NCBI GenBank assembly: GCA_003427395.1
Contig: BFEA01000407.1
Location: 1,364,646-1,393,896 of the forward strand
Reading direction: 5' to 3'
Source of the DNA: Chara braunii
Taxonomy: Eukaryota; Streptophyta; Charophyceae; Charales; Characeae
DNA: 29,251 nucleotides
The notes below the pieces were generated by a model. That model had not been told where the DNA came from. It ran no database searches and saw only the letters and a program-made list of their open reading frames with translations. Below, one piece after another: positions 7,745 to 18,658 of this stretch. Within the stretch, counting starts at the first letter, position 1, and every line of letters begins with the position of its first letter. Both the position numbers and the translations under genes were made by a program.

Positions 7745-10700
7745 CGAAGAGGGGGCATTAGGCAAAGGTGAAGTTACCAAAGACAAAAAGGACAACAAAA
7801 AGGTTGAAATTCGGCGAGGAGGGGGGATGGGGCAAAGGTGAAGTGACCTTCGGCGAGGAGGGGGGATGGGGCAAGCGTGAAGTGACCAAAGACAAAAAGA
7901 ACAACAAAGAGGTTGAAATTCGGCGAGGAGGGGGAATGGAGCAAGGGTCAAGTGACCAAAGACAAAAAGGACAACTAAGAGGTTGAAATTCTGCGAGGAG
8001 GGGGGATGGGGCAAGGGTGAAGTGACCAAAGACAAAAAGGACAACAAAAAGGTTGAAATTCGGCGACGAGGGGGGAAAGGGCAAGGGTGAAGTGACCACA
8101 GACAAAAATGACAACAAAGAGGTAAAATTCGACGAGGAGGGGGGATGGGGCAAAGGTCAAGTGACCAAAGACAAAAGGATATCAAAGAGGTAAAAATTCG
8201 GCGAGCAGGGGGGATGGGGCAAGGGTGAAGTGACCAAAGACAACAAGGACAATAAAGAGGTTCGAATTCGGCGAGGAGGGGGCATGGGGCAAGGATGAAG
8301 TGGGCAAGACAAAAAGGTCAATAAAGAGGTTGAAATTCGGCGAGGAGGGGGGATAGGGCAAGGGTGAAGTCACCAAAGACAAAAAGGACAACAAAGATGT
8401 TCGAATTCGGCAAGGAGGGGGGATGGGGCAAGGGTGAAGTGTCCAAAGACAAAAAGGACAACAAAGAGCTTGAAATTCGACGAGGACGCGGGGAAGGCGC
8501 AAAAGTGAAGTGACCAAAGATAAAAAAGAAAACAACGAGGTTGAAATTCGGCGATGAGGAGGATGGGGCAATAGTAAGATGAGCAAAGACAAAAAAGACA
8601 ACAAAGAGGCTGAAATTCGGCGATGAAAGGGGATGGGGCAAGGGTGAAGTGACCAAAGACAAAAAGGACACCAAAGAAGTTGAAATTCGGCCAGGATAGG
8701 GGATGGGGCGAGAGTGAAGTGACCAAAGACAAAAAGGATAACAAAGAGGTAGAAATTCGGCGATGAGAGGGGATGGCAGAAAGGTGAAGTGACCAAAGAC
8801 AAAAAGGACAACGAAGAGGTTAGAATTCGGCGTAAAGGGGGGATGGGGCAAGAGTGAAGTGACCAAAGACAAAAAGGAGATCAAAGATGTTGGAGTTCAG
8901 TGAGGAGGGGGGATGGGGCAAGGGTGAAGTGACCAAAGACAAAAATGACAACAAAGAGGTTGGAATTCGGCGAGGAGGGGGAATGGCGCGATTGTGACTT
9001 AACCAAACATAAAAAGGACAACAAAAATGTTGAAATTCGGGGAGGAGGGAGGATGGGACAAGGGTGAAGTGACCAAAGACAAAAAGGACAACAACAAGGT
9101 TGAAATTCGGCGACCAGGGGGTATGGGGCCAGGGAAAACTGACCAAAAACAAAAAGAACACCAAAGAGGTTGAATTTCGGCGAGGAGGGGGGTATGGGCG
9201 AGGTTGAAGTGACCAAAGACAAAAAGGATAACAAAGAGGTTGAAATTCGGCGACGAGGGGGGATGGCGCAAAGGTGAAGTGACCAAAGACAAAATGGACA
9301 ACGAAGAGGTTGAAATTCGGCGAGGAAGGGGGATCGGGCAAGAGTGAAGTGACCAAAGAGAAAAAGAACAACATAAAGGTTGGAATTCGGCGAGCAGGGG
9401 GAATGGGGCGAGAGTAAAATGTCCAAACACAAAAAGGACAACAAAGAGCTTGAAATTCGGCGACGAAGGGGGATGGCGCAAGGGTGAAGTGAGCAAAGAC
9501 AAAAAGGACAACGAAGAGGTTGGAATTCGGCGAGGAGGGGGGATGGGGCAAGGGTGAAATGACCAAAGACAAAAAGGACATCAAAAAGATTGGAATTCGG
9601 CTAGAAGGAGGGACGGCGCAAGGGTGAAGTGACCGAAGACAAAAAGAACAACAAAGAGGTTGGAATTTGGTGAGGAAAGGGGATGGAGCAGGAGTGAAGT
9701 GACCAAAGACAAAATAAACAACAAAAATGTTGGAATTCGGCGCAGAGGGGGGATGAGGCAAGGATGAAGTGACCATAGACAAAAAGGACAACAAAGAGGT
9801 TGCAATTCGGCGAGGAAGGGGGATAGGGCAAGGGTGAAGTGACCAAGACAAAAAGGAAAAGAAAGATGTTGGAATTCCATGAGGAGAGGGGATGAGGCAA
9901 GGGTGAAGTGACCAAAGACAAAAAGGACAACAAAGAGTATGAAATTCGGCGAGGAGGGGGGATGGCGCAAAGGTGAAGTGACCAAAGAAAAAAAGGACAA
10001 CAACGAGGTTGAAATTCGGCGAGGAGGAGGGATGAGGCAAGAGTAAAGTGACCAAAGACAAAAAGGACAACGAAGAGGTTAGGATTCGACGTGGAGGGGG
10101 AGTGGGGCAAGGGTGAAATGACTAAAGACAAAAAGGACAACAAAGAGGCTGGAATTCGGCGAGGAGGAGGGATGGCGCGAGGGTGAAGTGACCAAAGACA
10201 AAAAGGACAACTAACAGGTTGAAATTCTTTGAGGAGGGGGGATGGGGTAAGGATGAAGTGACCAAAGACAAAATACATAACAAAGACGTTCGAATTCGAC
10301 GAGAAAGAGGGATGTAGCAAGGGTGAAGTGATCAAAGACAAAAGGGACAACAAAGAAGTTGGAATTCAGCAACAAGGGGGGAGGAGGCAAGGGTGAAGTG
10401 ACCAAAGACAAAAAGGACAAAAAAGATGTTGGAATTCGGCGAAGAGGGGGGATTGAGCAAGGGTAAAGTGACCAAAGACAAAAAAGACAACAACGATGTA
10501 GAAATTCGGCGAAGACGGGGGACGGGGCAATGGTGAAGTGAGCAACACAAAAAGAACAACAAAGAGGTTGGAATTCCGACAGGAGAAGAGATAGGGCAAG
10601 AGTGAAGTGACCGAAGACAAAAATGACAACAAAGAGGTTGAAATTTGGTGAGGAAGGGGGATTGAGCAAGGGTGGAGTAACCAAAGACAAAGAGGACAAC

Positions 10701-13700
10701 AAAAAGGTTGAAATTCGGCGAGGAGGGGAGATGGGGCAAGAGTGAAGTGACCAAAGACAAAAAGGACAACAAAGATGTTGAAATTCGTCGAGGAGGGGGG
10801 ATAGTGCAAGGAAGAAGTGACGAAAGACCAAAAGGACAACAAAGAGGTTGGAATTCGGCGAGGAAGGGAGATGTCACAAGGGTGAAGTGACCAAAGACTA
10901 AAAAAACAACAAAGAGGTTGGAATTCGGCGAGGAGGGGGGATAGGACATGCGTGAAGTGACCAAAGACAAAAGGACAACAAAGACGTTGGAATTCGGCGA
11001 GGAGGCGGGATGGCGCAAGGGTGAAGTGACCAAATACAAAAAGGACAACAAAGAGGTTGAAATTCGGCGAGGAGGGGAGATGGGGCAAGAGTGAAGTGAC
11101 CATAGACAAAAAGGACAACAAAGAGATTGAAATTCGGCGAAAAGGGGGGATGGGGCAAGGGTCAAATGACCAAGACAAAAAGGACAACAAAAATATAGGA
11201 ATTCTGGGAAGAGGGGGATGGGGCAAGGATGAAGTAACCAAAGACAAAAATGACAACAAAGAGATTGGAATTCGGCGGGAGGGGGTGATGGGGCAAGATT
11301 GAAGTGACCAAAGATACAAAGGACAACAAAAATGTTGGAATTCGGCGAGCAGGGAGGATGGGGCAAGGTTGAAGTAACCAAAAACGAAAAAAACAACAAA
11401 GAGGTTGTTATTCAGCGAGCGGCGGGGATGGGGCAAACATGAAATGACCAAAGACAATAGAACAACAAAGATGTTGAAATTCGACGAGGAGGGGGAATGA
11501 ACAAGGGTGAAGTGACCGAAGACAAAAAGGACAACAAAGAGGTTGAAATTCGGCGAGGAGGGGGGAATGGCGCAACGGTGAAGTGACCAGAGACAAAAAG
11601 GACAACAAAGAGGTTGAAATTCGGCGACGAGGGGAGACGGGGCCAAAGTGAAGTGACCAAAGACAAAAGGGACAACAAAAGGGTTGCAATTCGGCGAGGA
11701 GGGGGGATGGGGCAAGGGTGAAGTGACCACAACAAAAAGGACAACAAAGAGGTAGGAATTCGGCGAGGAAGGGAGATGTAACAAGGATGAAGTGACCAGA
11801 GACAAAAAGGACAACAAAGAGGTTAGTATTCGGCGAGGAGGGGGGATGGGGCAAGGGTGAAGTGACCAAAGACAAAAACACAACAAAGATGTCCGAATTC
11901 GGCGAGGAGGGGGGATCGCGCAAGGGTGATGTGACCAAAGACAAAAAGGATAAAAAAGAGGTTGAAATTCGACGAGGAGGGGGGATGGCGCAAGGGTGAA
12001 GTCACGAAAAACAGAAAGGATCACAAAGAGGTTGAAATTCGGCGAGGATGGGGGATGGCGCAAGGGTGAAGTGATCAAAGACAAAATTGACAACGAAGAG
12101 GTTATAATTCGGCGAGGAGGGGGGGATGGGGCAAGGGTGAAGTGACCAAAGATAAAAAGGACGACAAAGAGGTTGGAATTCGGCGACGAGGAGGGATGGG
12201 GCAAGAGTGAAATGACCAAAGACAAAAAGGACAACAGAGAGGTTGGAATTCGACGAGGAGGGGGGATGGGGCAAGGGTGAAGTGACCAACGACAAAATGG
12301 ACAACAAATAGGTTGAAATTTGGCGACGAGGGGGAATGGACAAGGGTGAAGTGACCAATTCAAAAACGACAACAAATATGTTGGAATTCCGGGAGGAGGG
12401 GGAATGGGTCAAGGGTGAAGTGACCATAAACAAAAAGAACAACAAAGAGGTTGGAATTCGGCGAGGAAGGGGAATGTCGCAAGGGTGAAGTGACCAAAGA
12501 GAAAAATGACAAGAAAGAGGTTGGAATTCGGCGACGAGAGGGGATGAGGCAAGGGTGAAGTGACGAAAGACAAAAGGACAACAAAGACGTTGAATTTCGG
12601 CGAGGAGGGGATATGGCGCAAGGGTGATCTGACCAAAGACAAAAAGGACAACAAAGAGGTTGAAATTCGGCGAGGAGGGAGGATGGGGCAAGAGTGAAGT
12701 AACCAAAGACAAAAAGGACACCAAAGAGGTTAAAATTCAGTTACGAGGGAGGATAAGGGGAGGGTAAAGTAACCAAATTAAAAAAGGATAACAAAGAGGT
12801 TGAAATTCGGCGACGAGGGGGGATGGCGCAATGGTGAAGTCACCAAAGACAAAAAGGACAGCGAAGAGGTTAGAATTCGGCGAGGAGGGGGAATGGGGCA
12901 TGGGTGAAATAACTAAAGACAAAAAAGATATTAAAGAGGTAGAAATCGGGTGAGGAGGAGTGATGGCGCGAAGGTGAACTGACCAAAGACAAAAACGACA
13001 ACAAAGAGGTTGGAATTCGGCGAGGAGGGGGGATGGGGCAAGGGTGAAGTGACCAAAGATAAAATGGACAACAAAGATGTTGAAATTCGACGAGGAAGGA
13101 GGATGTCGCAAGGGTGAAGTGACCAAAGATAAAAAGGACAACAAAGAGGTTGGAATTGGGCGACGAGATAGATGGGGCAACGGTGAAGTGATCAAAGACA
13201 AAAAGGACAAAAAAAACGTTGGAATCCGGCGAGGAGGGGGGATGGGGCAAAGGTGAAGTGACCAAAGACAAAAAGGATAACAAAGAGTTTGAAATTCGGC
13301 GAGGAGGGGCGATGGGGCAACGGTGAAGTGACCAAGACAAAATGGACAACAAAGATGTTGGAATTCCGGGAGGAGGGGGGATGGGGCAAGGGTGAAGTGA
13401 CCAAAGACAAAAAGGACAACAAAGATGTTGGAATTCGGCGAGGAGGGGGGATGTGACAAGAATGAAGTGACCAAAGACGAAAAGGACAATAAAGAGGTTG
13501 AAATTCGGTGAGGAGGGGGGATCGGGCAAGTGTGAAGTGACAAAAGACAAGAAGGAGAACAAAGATGTAGAAATTCCGCGTGAAGGGGGGATGGGCAAGT
13601 GTGACGTGACCGAAGACACAAAGGACAACAAAGAGGTTGAAATTCGACGAGGAGAGGAGATGGCGCAAGAGTGCAGTGACCAAAGACAAAAAAGACAATA

Positions 13701-14222
13701 AAGAAGTGGAAATTCGGCGAGTAGGGGGGATGGGGGAAGGGTGAAGCGTCCAAAGACAAAAAAGACAACAAAGAGGTTAAAATTCGATAAGAAAGGGGGA
13801 TGGGGCGAGGCTGAGGTGACCAAAGACAAAAAGGATAACAAAGAGGTTAGAATTCGGTGACGACGGGGGATGGCGCAAGGGTGAAGTGATTTAAGATAAA
13901 AAGGACAACGAAAATGTTAGAATTCGGCGAGGAGGGGGGATGGGGCAAGGGTGAAGTGACTAAAGACAAAAAGGACAACGAAAAGGTTGGAATTCGGAGA
14001 GGAGGGATGGCGCAAGGGTGAAATGACCTAAGGCAAAAAGGACAACAAAGAGGTTGAAATTCGGCGAGGAGAGGGGATGGGGCAAGGGTGAAGTGACCGA
14101 AGACCAAATGGACAACAAAGATGTTGGAATTCGGCGAGGAGGGGGAATGTGGCAAGGATGAATTGACCAAAGACCCAAAGGACAACAAAGAGGTTGAAAT
14201 TCGACGAGTAGGGGGGATGGGG
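7745..14222 (+). repeat. 70-bp satellite, array 2
   Basis: About 92 units. In parts, the unit reads GTGACCAAAGACAAAAAGGA, CAACAAAGAGGTTGAAATTC, GGCGAGGAGGGGGGATGGGG and CAAGGGTGAA. The + strand is purine-rich with G runs. Units diverge by point changes and short indels. Many carry GAATTC (EcoRI) where others carry AAATTC. Some differ by a GAATTCCGGGAGG form, often paired with a one-base-shorter GACCAAGAC. A 39-bp truncated unit near 7845-7860 joins GTGACC directly to TTCGGCG, the same breakpoint as in array 1. The minus strand has open frames up to 669 codons (10366-12375) because its pyrimidine-rich sequence lacks stops; these are not treated as genes. Confidence 0.97.
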
Positions 14223-14636
14223 CCGCATGTGGCTAACGGGTTCCTGGGTAACAGGTCCAAAAGTGAAATTAGGCGAGTTCCTAGGTAACACCAAAAAAAC
14301 TGAAATTAGGCTTCGGGGTCAAATTTTATACTTTTTTGGTTTTTTTTTTTTTGCCTGTTTTTGTCTTACTTCAAGGTTGTTGTGTACGAAATTTAGTCTC
14401 GTGAAATTTTCTATTTGGAATTTCCTCTTATAACATCATTTTCCAAAAACGCTGAAAATTCGCTGAATCTTAAATGTCATTTAAGTGCACTTTTGCCTTA
14501 CTGTTTCACCCTGTTTTTATTTTTATTTTTCGTTTTTTTCTAATGGTTTCTTAATATGGTGTGTACTCTGTAAAATGATGCAATTTTTGCTTAAAAATGG
14601 CTTTTCGTTTTCTGCTAAATATAATTAAAAAAACGT
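14223..14636. other. AT-rich interruption of the satellite
   Basis: About 414 bp of unrelated DNA between arrays 2 and 3. It starts with a 37-bp imperfect tandem duplication (14240-14276 and 14277-14312, each with GTTCCTRGGTAAC and TGAAATTAGGC), then is AT-rich with T runs. The satellite resumes nearly in phase: only about six to eight bases of the unit are missing. That supports insertion into one pre-existing array. I see no terminal inverted repeats or target-site duplication and no gene. Confidence 0.8.
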
Positions 14637-16711
14637 TGAATTGACGAAAGACTTAAAGGACAACAAAGAGGTTGAAATTCGGCGAGTAGGGGGGATGGGG
14701 CAACACTGTAGTGACCAAAACAAAAAAGGTCAACAAAGATGTTGGAATTCCGAGAGGAGGGGGGATTGGGCAAGGGTGAAGTGACCAAAGACAAAAAAGA
14801 CAAGAAAGAGGTCGGAATTCGACGAGGACGGGGGATGGGGCAAGGGTGAAGTGACCAAAGACAAAAAGGACAAAGAAGAGGTTGAAATTCGGCGAGGAGG
14901 GGGGATGGGGTAAGGGTAAAGTGACAAAAGAGAAAAAAGACAACAAAGAGGTTAAAGTTCGGCGAGGAGGGAGGATGGGGCAAGGATAAAATGACCAAGA
15001 AAAAAAGCAGAACAAAGATATCGGAATTCCGGGAGCAGGGGGGATGGGGCAAAGGTGAAGTGACCAAAGACAAAAAAGGCAACAAAGAGGTTGAAATTCG
15101 GCGAGGGGTAGGGATAGCGCAAGGGTGAAGTGACCAAACACAAAAAGAACAACAAAGAGGTTGAAATTCGACGTGGAAGGGGGATGGGGCAAGGGTGAAG
15201 TGACCAAAGACAAAAAGGACAACAAAGATGTTGGAATCCGGCCAGAAGGGGGGATGGGACAAGTGTGAAGTGACCAAAGACAAAAAGGACAACAAAGAGG
15301 TTGACATTCGGCGAGGATGGCGGATGGGGCAAGGAAGAACTGACCAAAGACAAAAAGGACAATAAAGATGTTGGAATTCGAGAAGGAGGGGGGATGGGGA
15401 AACGGTGAAGTGACCAAAGACAAAAAGAACAACAAAGAGGTTGAAATTCGGCGAGGAGGGGGGCTGGCGCAAGGGTGAAGTGAATAAAGAAAAAAAGGAC
15501 AACAAAGAGATTGGAATTCGGCGAGGAAGGGAGATATCGCAAGGGTGAAGTGACCAAAGACAAAAAAAAAAACAAAGATGTTAAATTCGGCGAGAAAGGG
15601 GGATGGGTCAAGGGCGAAGTGACCGAAGACAAAACGGACAACAAAGAGGTTGAAATTCGGCGAGGATGGGGGATGGCGCAAGGGTGAAGTGACCAAAGAT
15701 AAAAAGGATAACAAAAAGGTTGAAATTCCGCGAGGAGGGGAGATGGAGCAAAAGTGAAGTGACTAGAGACAAAAAGGACAACAAAGAGGTTGAAATTCGG
15801 CGGGGAGGGGGGATGGGGTAAGGGAGAAGTGACCAAAGACAAAAAGGACACCAAAGAGGTTTAAATTCGGTTCGGAGGGGGGATGGGGCGAGGGTGAAGT
15901 GACCAAAGACAAAAAGGATAACAAAGAGATTGAAATTCGGCGACGAGGGGGGATGGCGCAAGGGTGAAGTGACCAAAGACAAAAAGGACAACGAAGAGAC
16001 TAGAATTCGGCGAGGAGGGGGGATGGGGCAAGGGTGAAGTGACTAAAGACAAAAAGGACAACAAAGAGGTTGAAATTCGGCGAGGACGGAGGGATGGCGC
16101 AAGGGTGAAGTGAACAAAGACAAAAAGGATGACAAAGAGGTTGGAATTCGGCGAGGAGGGGGGATGGGGCAAGGGTGAAGTGACCAAAGACAAAATGGAC
16201 AACAAAGATGTTGGAATTCGGCGAGGAGGGGGGATGTGGCAAGGGTGAATTCATCAAAGACAAAAAGGACAACAAAGAGGTTGAAATTTGGCGAGTAGGG
16301 GGGATAGCGCAAGGGTGAAAAGACCAAAGACAAAAAGGACAACAAAGAGGTTGAAATTCGGTGAGGAAGGGGGATGGGGCAAAGGTGAAGTGACCGGAGA
16401 CAAAAAGGACAACAAAGAGGTTGAAATTCGGCGAGGAGGGTGGATGGGGCAAGGGTGAAGTGACCAAAGACAAAAAACACAACAAAGAGGTTAGAATTCG
16501 GCGACGAGGGGGGATGGGGCGAGGGTGAAGTGACCAAAGGCAAAAAGGACAACAAAGAGGTTGAAATTCGGCGACGAGGGGGGATAGGGCAAGGGTGAAG
16601 TGACCAAAGACAAAAAGGACAACAAAGAGGATGAAATTCATGCGACGAGGTGGGATGGGGCAAGAGTGAAGTGATTAAACACAAAAAGGAGAACAGAGAG
16701 GGTGAAGTGAG
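14637..16711 (+). repeat. 70-bp satellite, array 3
   Basis: About 29-30 units of the array 2 satellite in the same orientation. GACCAAAGAC or GACTAAAGAC anchors at 15901, 15971 and 16041 confirm the 70-bp period. The right-hand half (15.8-16.65 kb) is more uniform than array 2. The array ends in degenerate units near 16680-16711. Confidence 0.96.
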
Positions 16712-17317
16712 GAAGTGCCTAGGAGTTTAGATGTATAACTACACTTTTTTAGAATTGACTGAATATTATAAAGGTAGTTAACCATCTCTCGAAATGTGGC
16801 GGTCGGGGAGACCTTCCTGGAAGGACTGTTGGACTTGTTCTTTGACGAGGAGGATGATTTCAGTGATGACGGGAACGATAACGAGATAGAGGATTGAGAC
16901 TTTTGAAGGGGGGCTTACCGCTCTGTGCAGGTAGGGAACGACGGCCCGAGAGCTCCAGCTAAGGGACCGCACGTTGAAAGGATGAGAGCCAAGACGAGTC
17001 AAAGGGGGAGTAGAGATGTATATACTAGCGAATGATGAGTGGAGAGGGACCACGAGTGACTGGGTAGGACTTGAAATTGGACCGCAACTGTCATACCTAT
17101 AGATAGAGCGTGTCTGGAACCCGCTAAGGGAAGAAGAGGGATGGGAGGAGATTGTGAAAGTTAGGGTGGAATCGGTCGGGACGATCGTCCTCTCCGAGCA
17201 GGGGTGACACTTGTTTTGGACGACGCTCGCGGCAGGGCAGAACCCGATGTGACTTCTAGGGGACGATGAGGTAAGGGCTCGACAGGCAGCGATAAGTTTG
17301 CCAATAAAGGATGGGAT
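16712..17317 (+). other. Spacer with short acidic frame
   Basis: A + frame at 16778-16897 (39 codons, no ATG at its start) encodes VGETFLEGLLDLFFDEEDDF followed by an acidic tail. Its phase is that of the gag-like piece starting at 17318, and it could be an upstream remnant of the same element. A minus-strand frame (16778-17053) overlaps it without recognisable motifs. The rest shows nothing definite. Confidence 0.3.
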
Positions 17318-17734
17318 GTGGTTAGTAGTAAGGTCGTGGTGGGGGGATGGAAGCAGTTTAGACCCCCCTGCCTACAAATCAAGACTTGGGTACCCGAGTT
17401 CGTGGTTGACTGGTTTGAGGGCTTTGATCACATCATGGAAGTGGCTAGCACTATGGGGCGGATACACGTAAATTGTGTGTTGCTGACACCTTGTTATGTG
17501 GATGATGTGTGTAAACTGTTCGAAGTACTGTGGTTCGACAAAGAATGGGAAAAATCCAAACTGATGGGATAAGTTAGGAGGATAAGGGGAGAAAAGAAGA
17601 GGGGGAGGAAGAAATTAGGGGGAAGCATAGGTGAGAGGGTATGTGTACTATGCGGGTCAGCCATGCGTAAAAATGTTGAGGCAAGGGGTGAGATGTCTGA
17701 CCACTGTAGGGATCATTACGGATTGCGGAAGTAG
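17318..17734 (+). pseudogene. Gag-like copy 2, N-terminal part with CxxC/HCxxH finger
   Basis: The frame starting at 17318 (GTG; the true start is unknown) encodes a Trp-rich globular-looking segment (IKTWVPEFVVDWFEGFDHIM) and stops at TAA 17570-17572. The same frame then continues through a basic linker into a finger-like motif, CVLCGSAMRKNVEARGEMSD then HCRDHYG, ending at TAG 17732-17734. The putative ligands are Cys codons at 17642 and 17651, His 17702, Cys 17705 and His 17714, giving CxxC-x16-HCxxH. It sits just upstream of a helical domain and a CCHC knuckle, so I read all of this as one decayed retroelement structural gene. The finger assignment rests on residue spacing only; the family is unknown to me. 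Confidence 0.5.
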
Positions 17735-17802
17735 AAGACTAAAAACAGACACGCAATGACACGAAGAAGGACGTTCCTTGAGGACCGCCCGCTGGGCATT
17801 GA

Positions 17803-18658
17803 GCCGCCAAGGGATGTGACTGGTGGAAAGAAATCAGCCTGCCTGCCACGAGTGAGGGCTGGCGCCCTGTGGTGGACTGGGTCGGGGTCGAGCTCATGGA
17901 AGACATGGTTTACCTGGTGACAAGGGTTGAATGGCGCGCGGGTGAAAATGGCGAGTGAAACTCGGACGCACGGGGACATGTGCGTGTGGAAGGATGGCTG
18001 TATATATCCGAGGATGGGTGGCGGGCGTTCGGAGTCTTGTTGGCGTCAGGGGAAGATCTGTTAAGTATGTTCGAGAGGGCATGGCAACTAGTGTGGCAAG
18101 CAGGGTTCGAATTCGTGGACCCGGAAATTCATGACGTGACGGCGAACCTTAAAGTAGCCATGGCCGAGAGTTTTCATTTGCCTAGTGAGAACATTTGGAT
18201 GAGATTGCCCCCCTTTTTACTAGAAAGGCTAGGCGGTCTGGAGCTTATCAGGTGGGCTGTAGCCGACCTCGCCGACCTGACGTTTGAAGACACGGTGGTC
18301 CACCGAGAGTATTACCGGACCGTCCTAGAAATGGGGTCGTTCAGCGGTGAGCAGAAGTATGAAGTATTACGAATCTTGCGCGCCGTATTTACCACCAGAG
18401 TAATGCAAGTATTGCACAATGATCGGACATTTTGTGCGGACCTGCCCAAGACTCAACCATGATACTATGAGGCAAAGATGCAGCAGGTCCCTTAAAGGTG
18501 AAATTTTCGGGCGTCACGGAGAGCGCATAAACAGGAATTCGCCAGGAGGAATGCGGCGTGCCGTCATCATCCTGAATAACCTAGATATAGTCGTCGTAGG
18601 AGCTGAGCCGGTAGTTGACATTGTTTGGGATCGACCAAGGGGGCGAGAGCGAGACTAG
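17803..18658 (+). pseudogene. Gag-like copy 2, helical domain and CCHC knuckle
   Basis: Open from 17803 (after TGA 17800-17802), interrupted by TGA 17956-17958, then open to 18462. The piece from GWLYIS to LRILRAVF is rich in amphipathic helix-like sequence and aligns without a gap for 71 residues to copy 1 at 3.8 kb. Near 18396-18404 the homologous frame shifts to another phase, where CKYCTMIGHFVRTC forms a CX2CX4HX4C zinc knuckle (Cys 18404, Cys 18413, His 18428, Cys 18443). A conserved tail follows (PRLNHD, RCSRSLKGEIFG, GMRRAVIILNNLD) to the stop at 18656-18658. A helical domain followed by a CCHC knuckle is the layout of a retroelement Gag: capsid-like, then nucleic-acid binding. At least one stop and one frameshift break it. 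No protease or polymerase follows directly. Confidence 0.65.

Larger units (their letters stand above)
6740..7745. repeat. Mosaic of short repeated modules
   Basis: Two modules recur. Module one, TTCAGATTCGACGCC then AAATACAAACATCGT, appears near 6806, 6878, 6920 (partial), 7498, 7540 and 7630. Module two, TACCGCCTCCGCCTG then TTTAGTTTTATTATAAG, appears near 6761, 6951, 7277, 7581 and 7677, and inverted at 7019-7056. They occur in variable order and both orientations. A 70-bp satellite fragment is embedded at 7346-7455. The block looks built by repeated local rearrangement. No credible gene lies in it. Confidence 0.85.

Noticed and set aside
10366-12375. 669-codon open frame on the minus strand, and similar long frames in all satellite arrays
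   Set aside because: All three frames of the pyrimidine strand are open for the same reason (few stop triplets in C/T-rich repeats). Frames begin and end where units have indels. No domain or start context supports translation.
7745-16711. CRISPR array
   Set aside because: The 70-bp units are directly contiguous and mutually diverged, with no unique spacers and no cas genes; this is a eukaryotic-type satellite.
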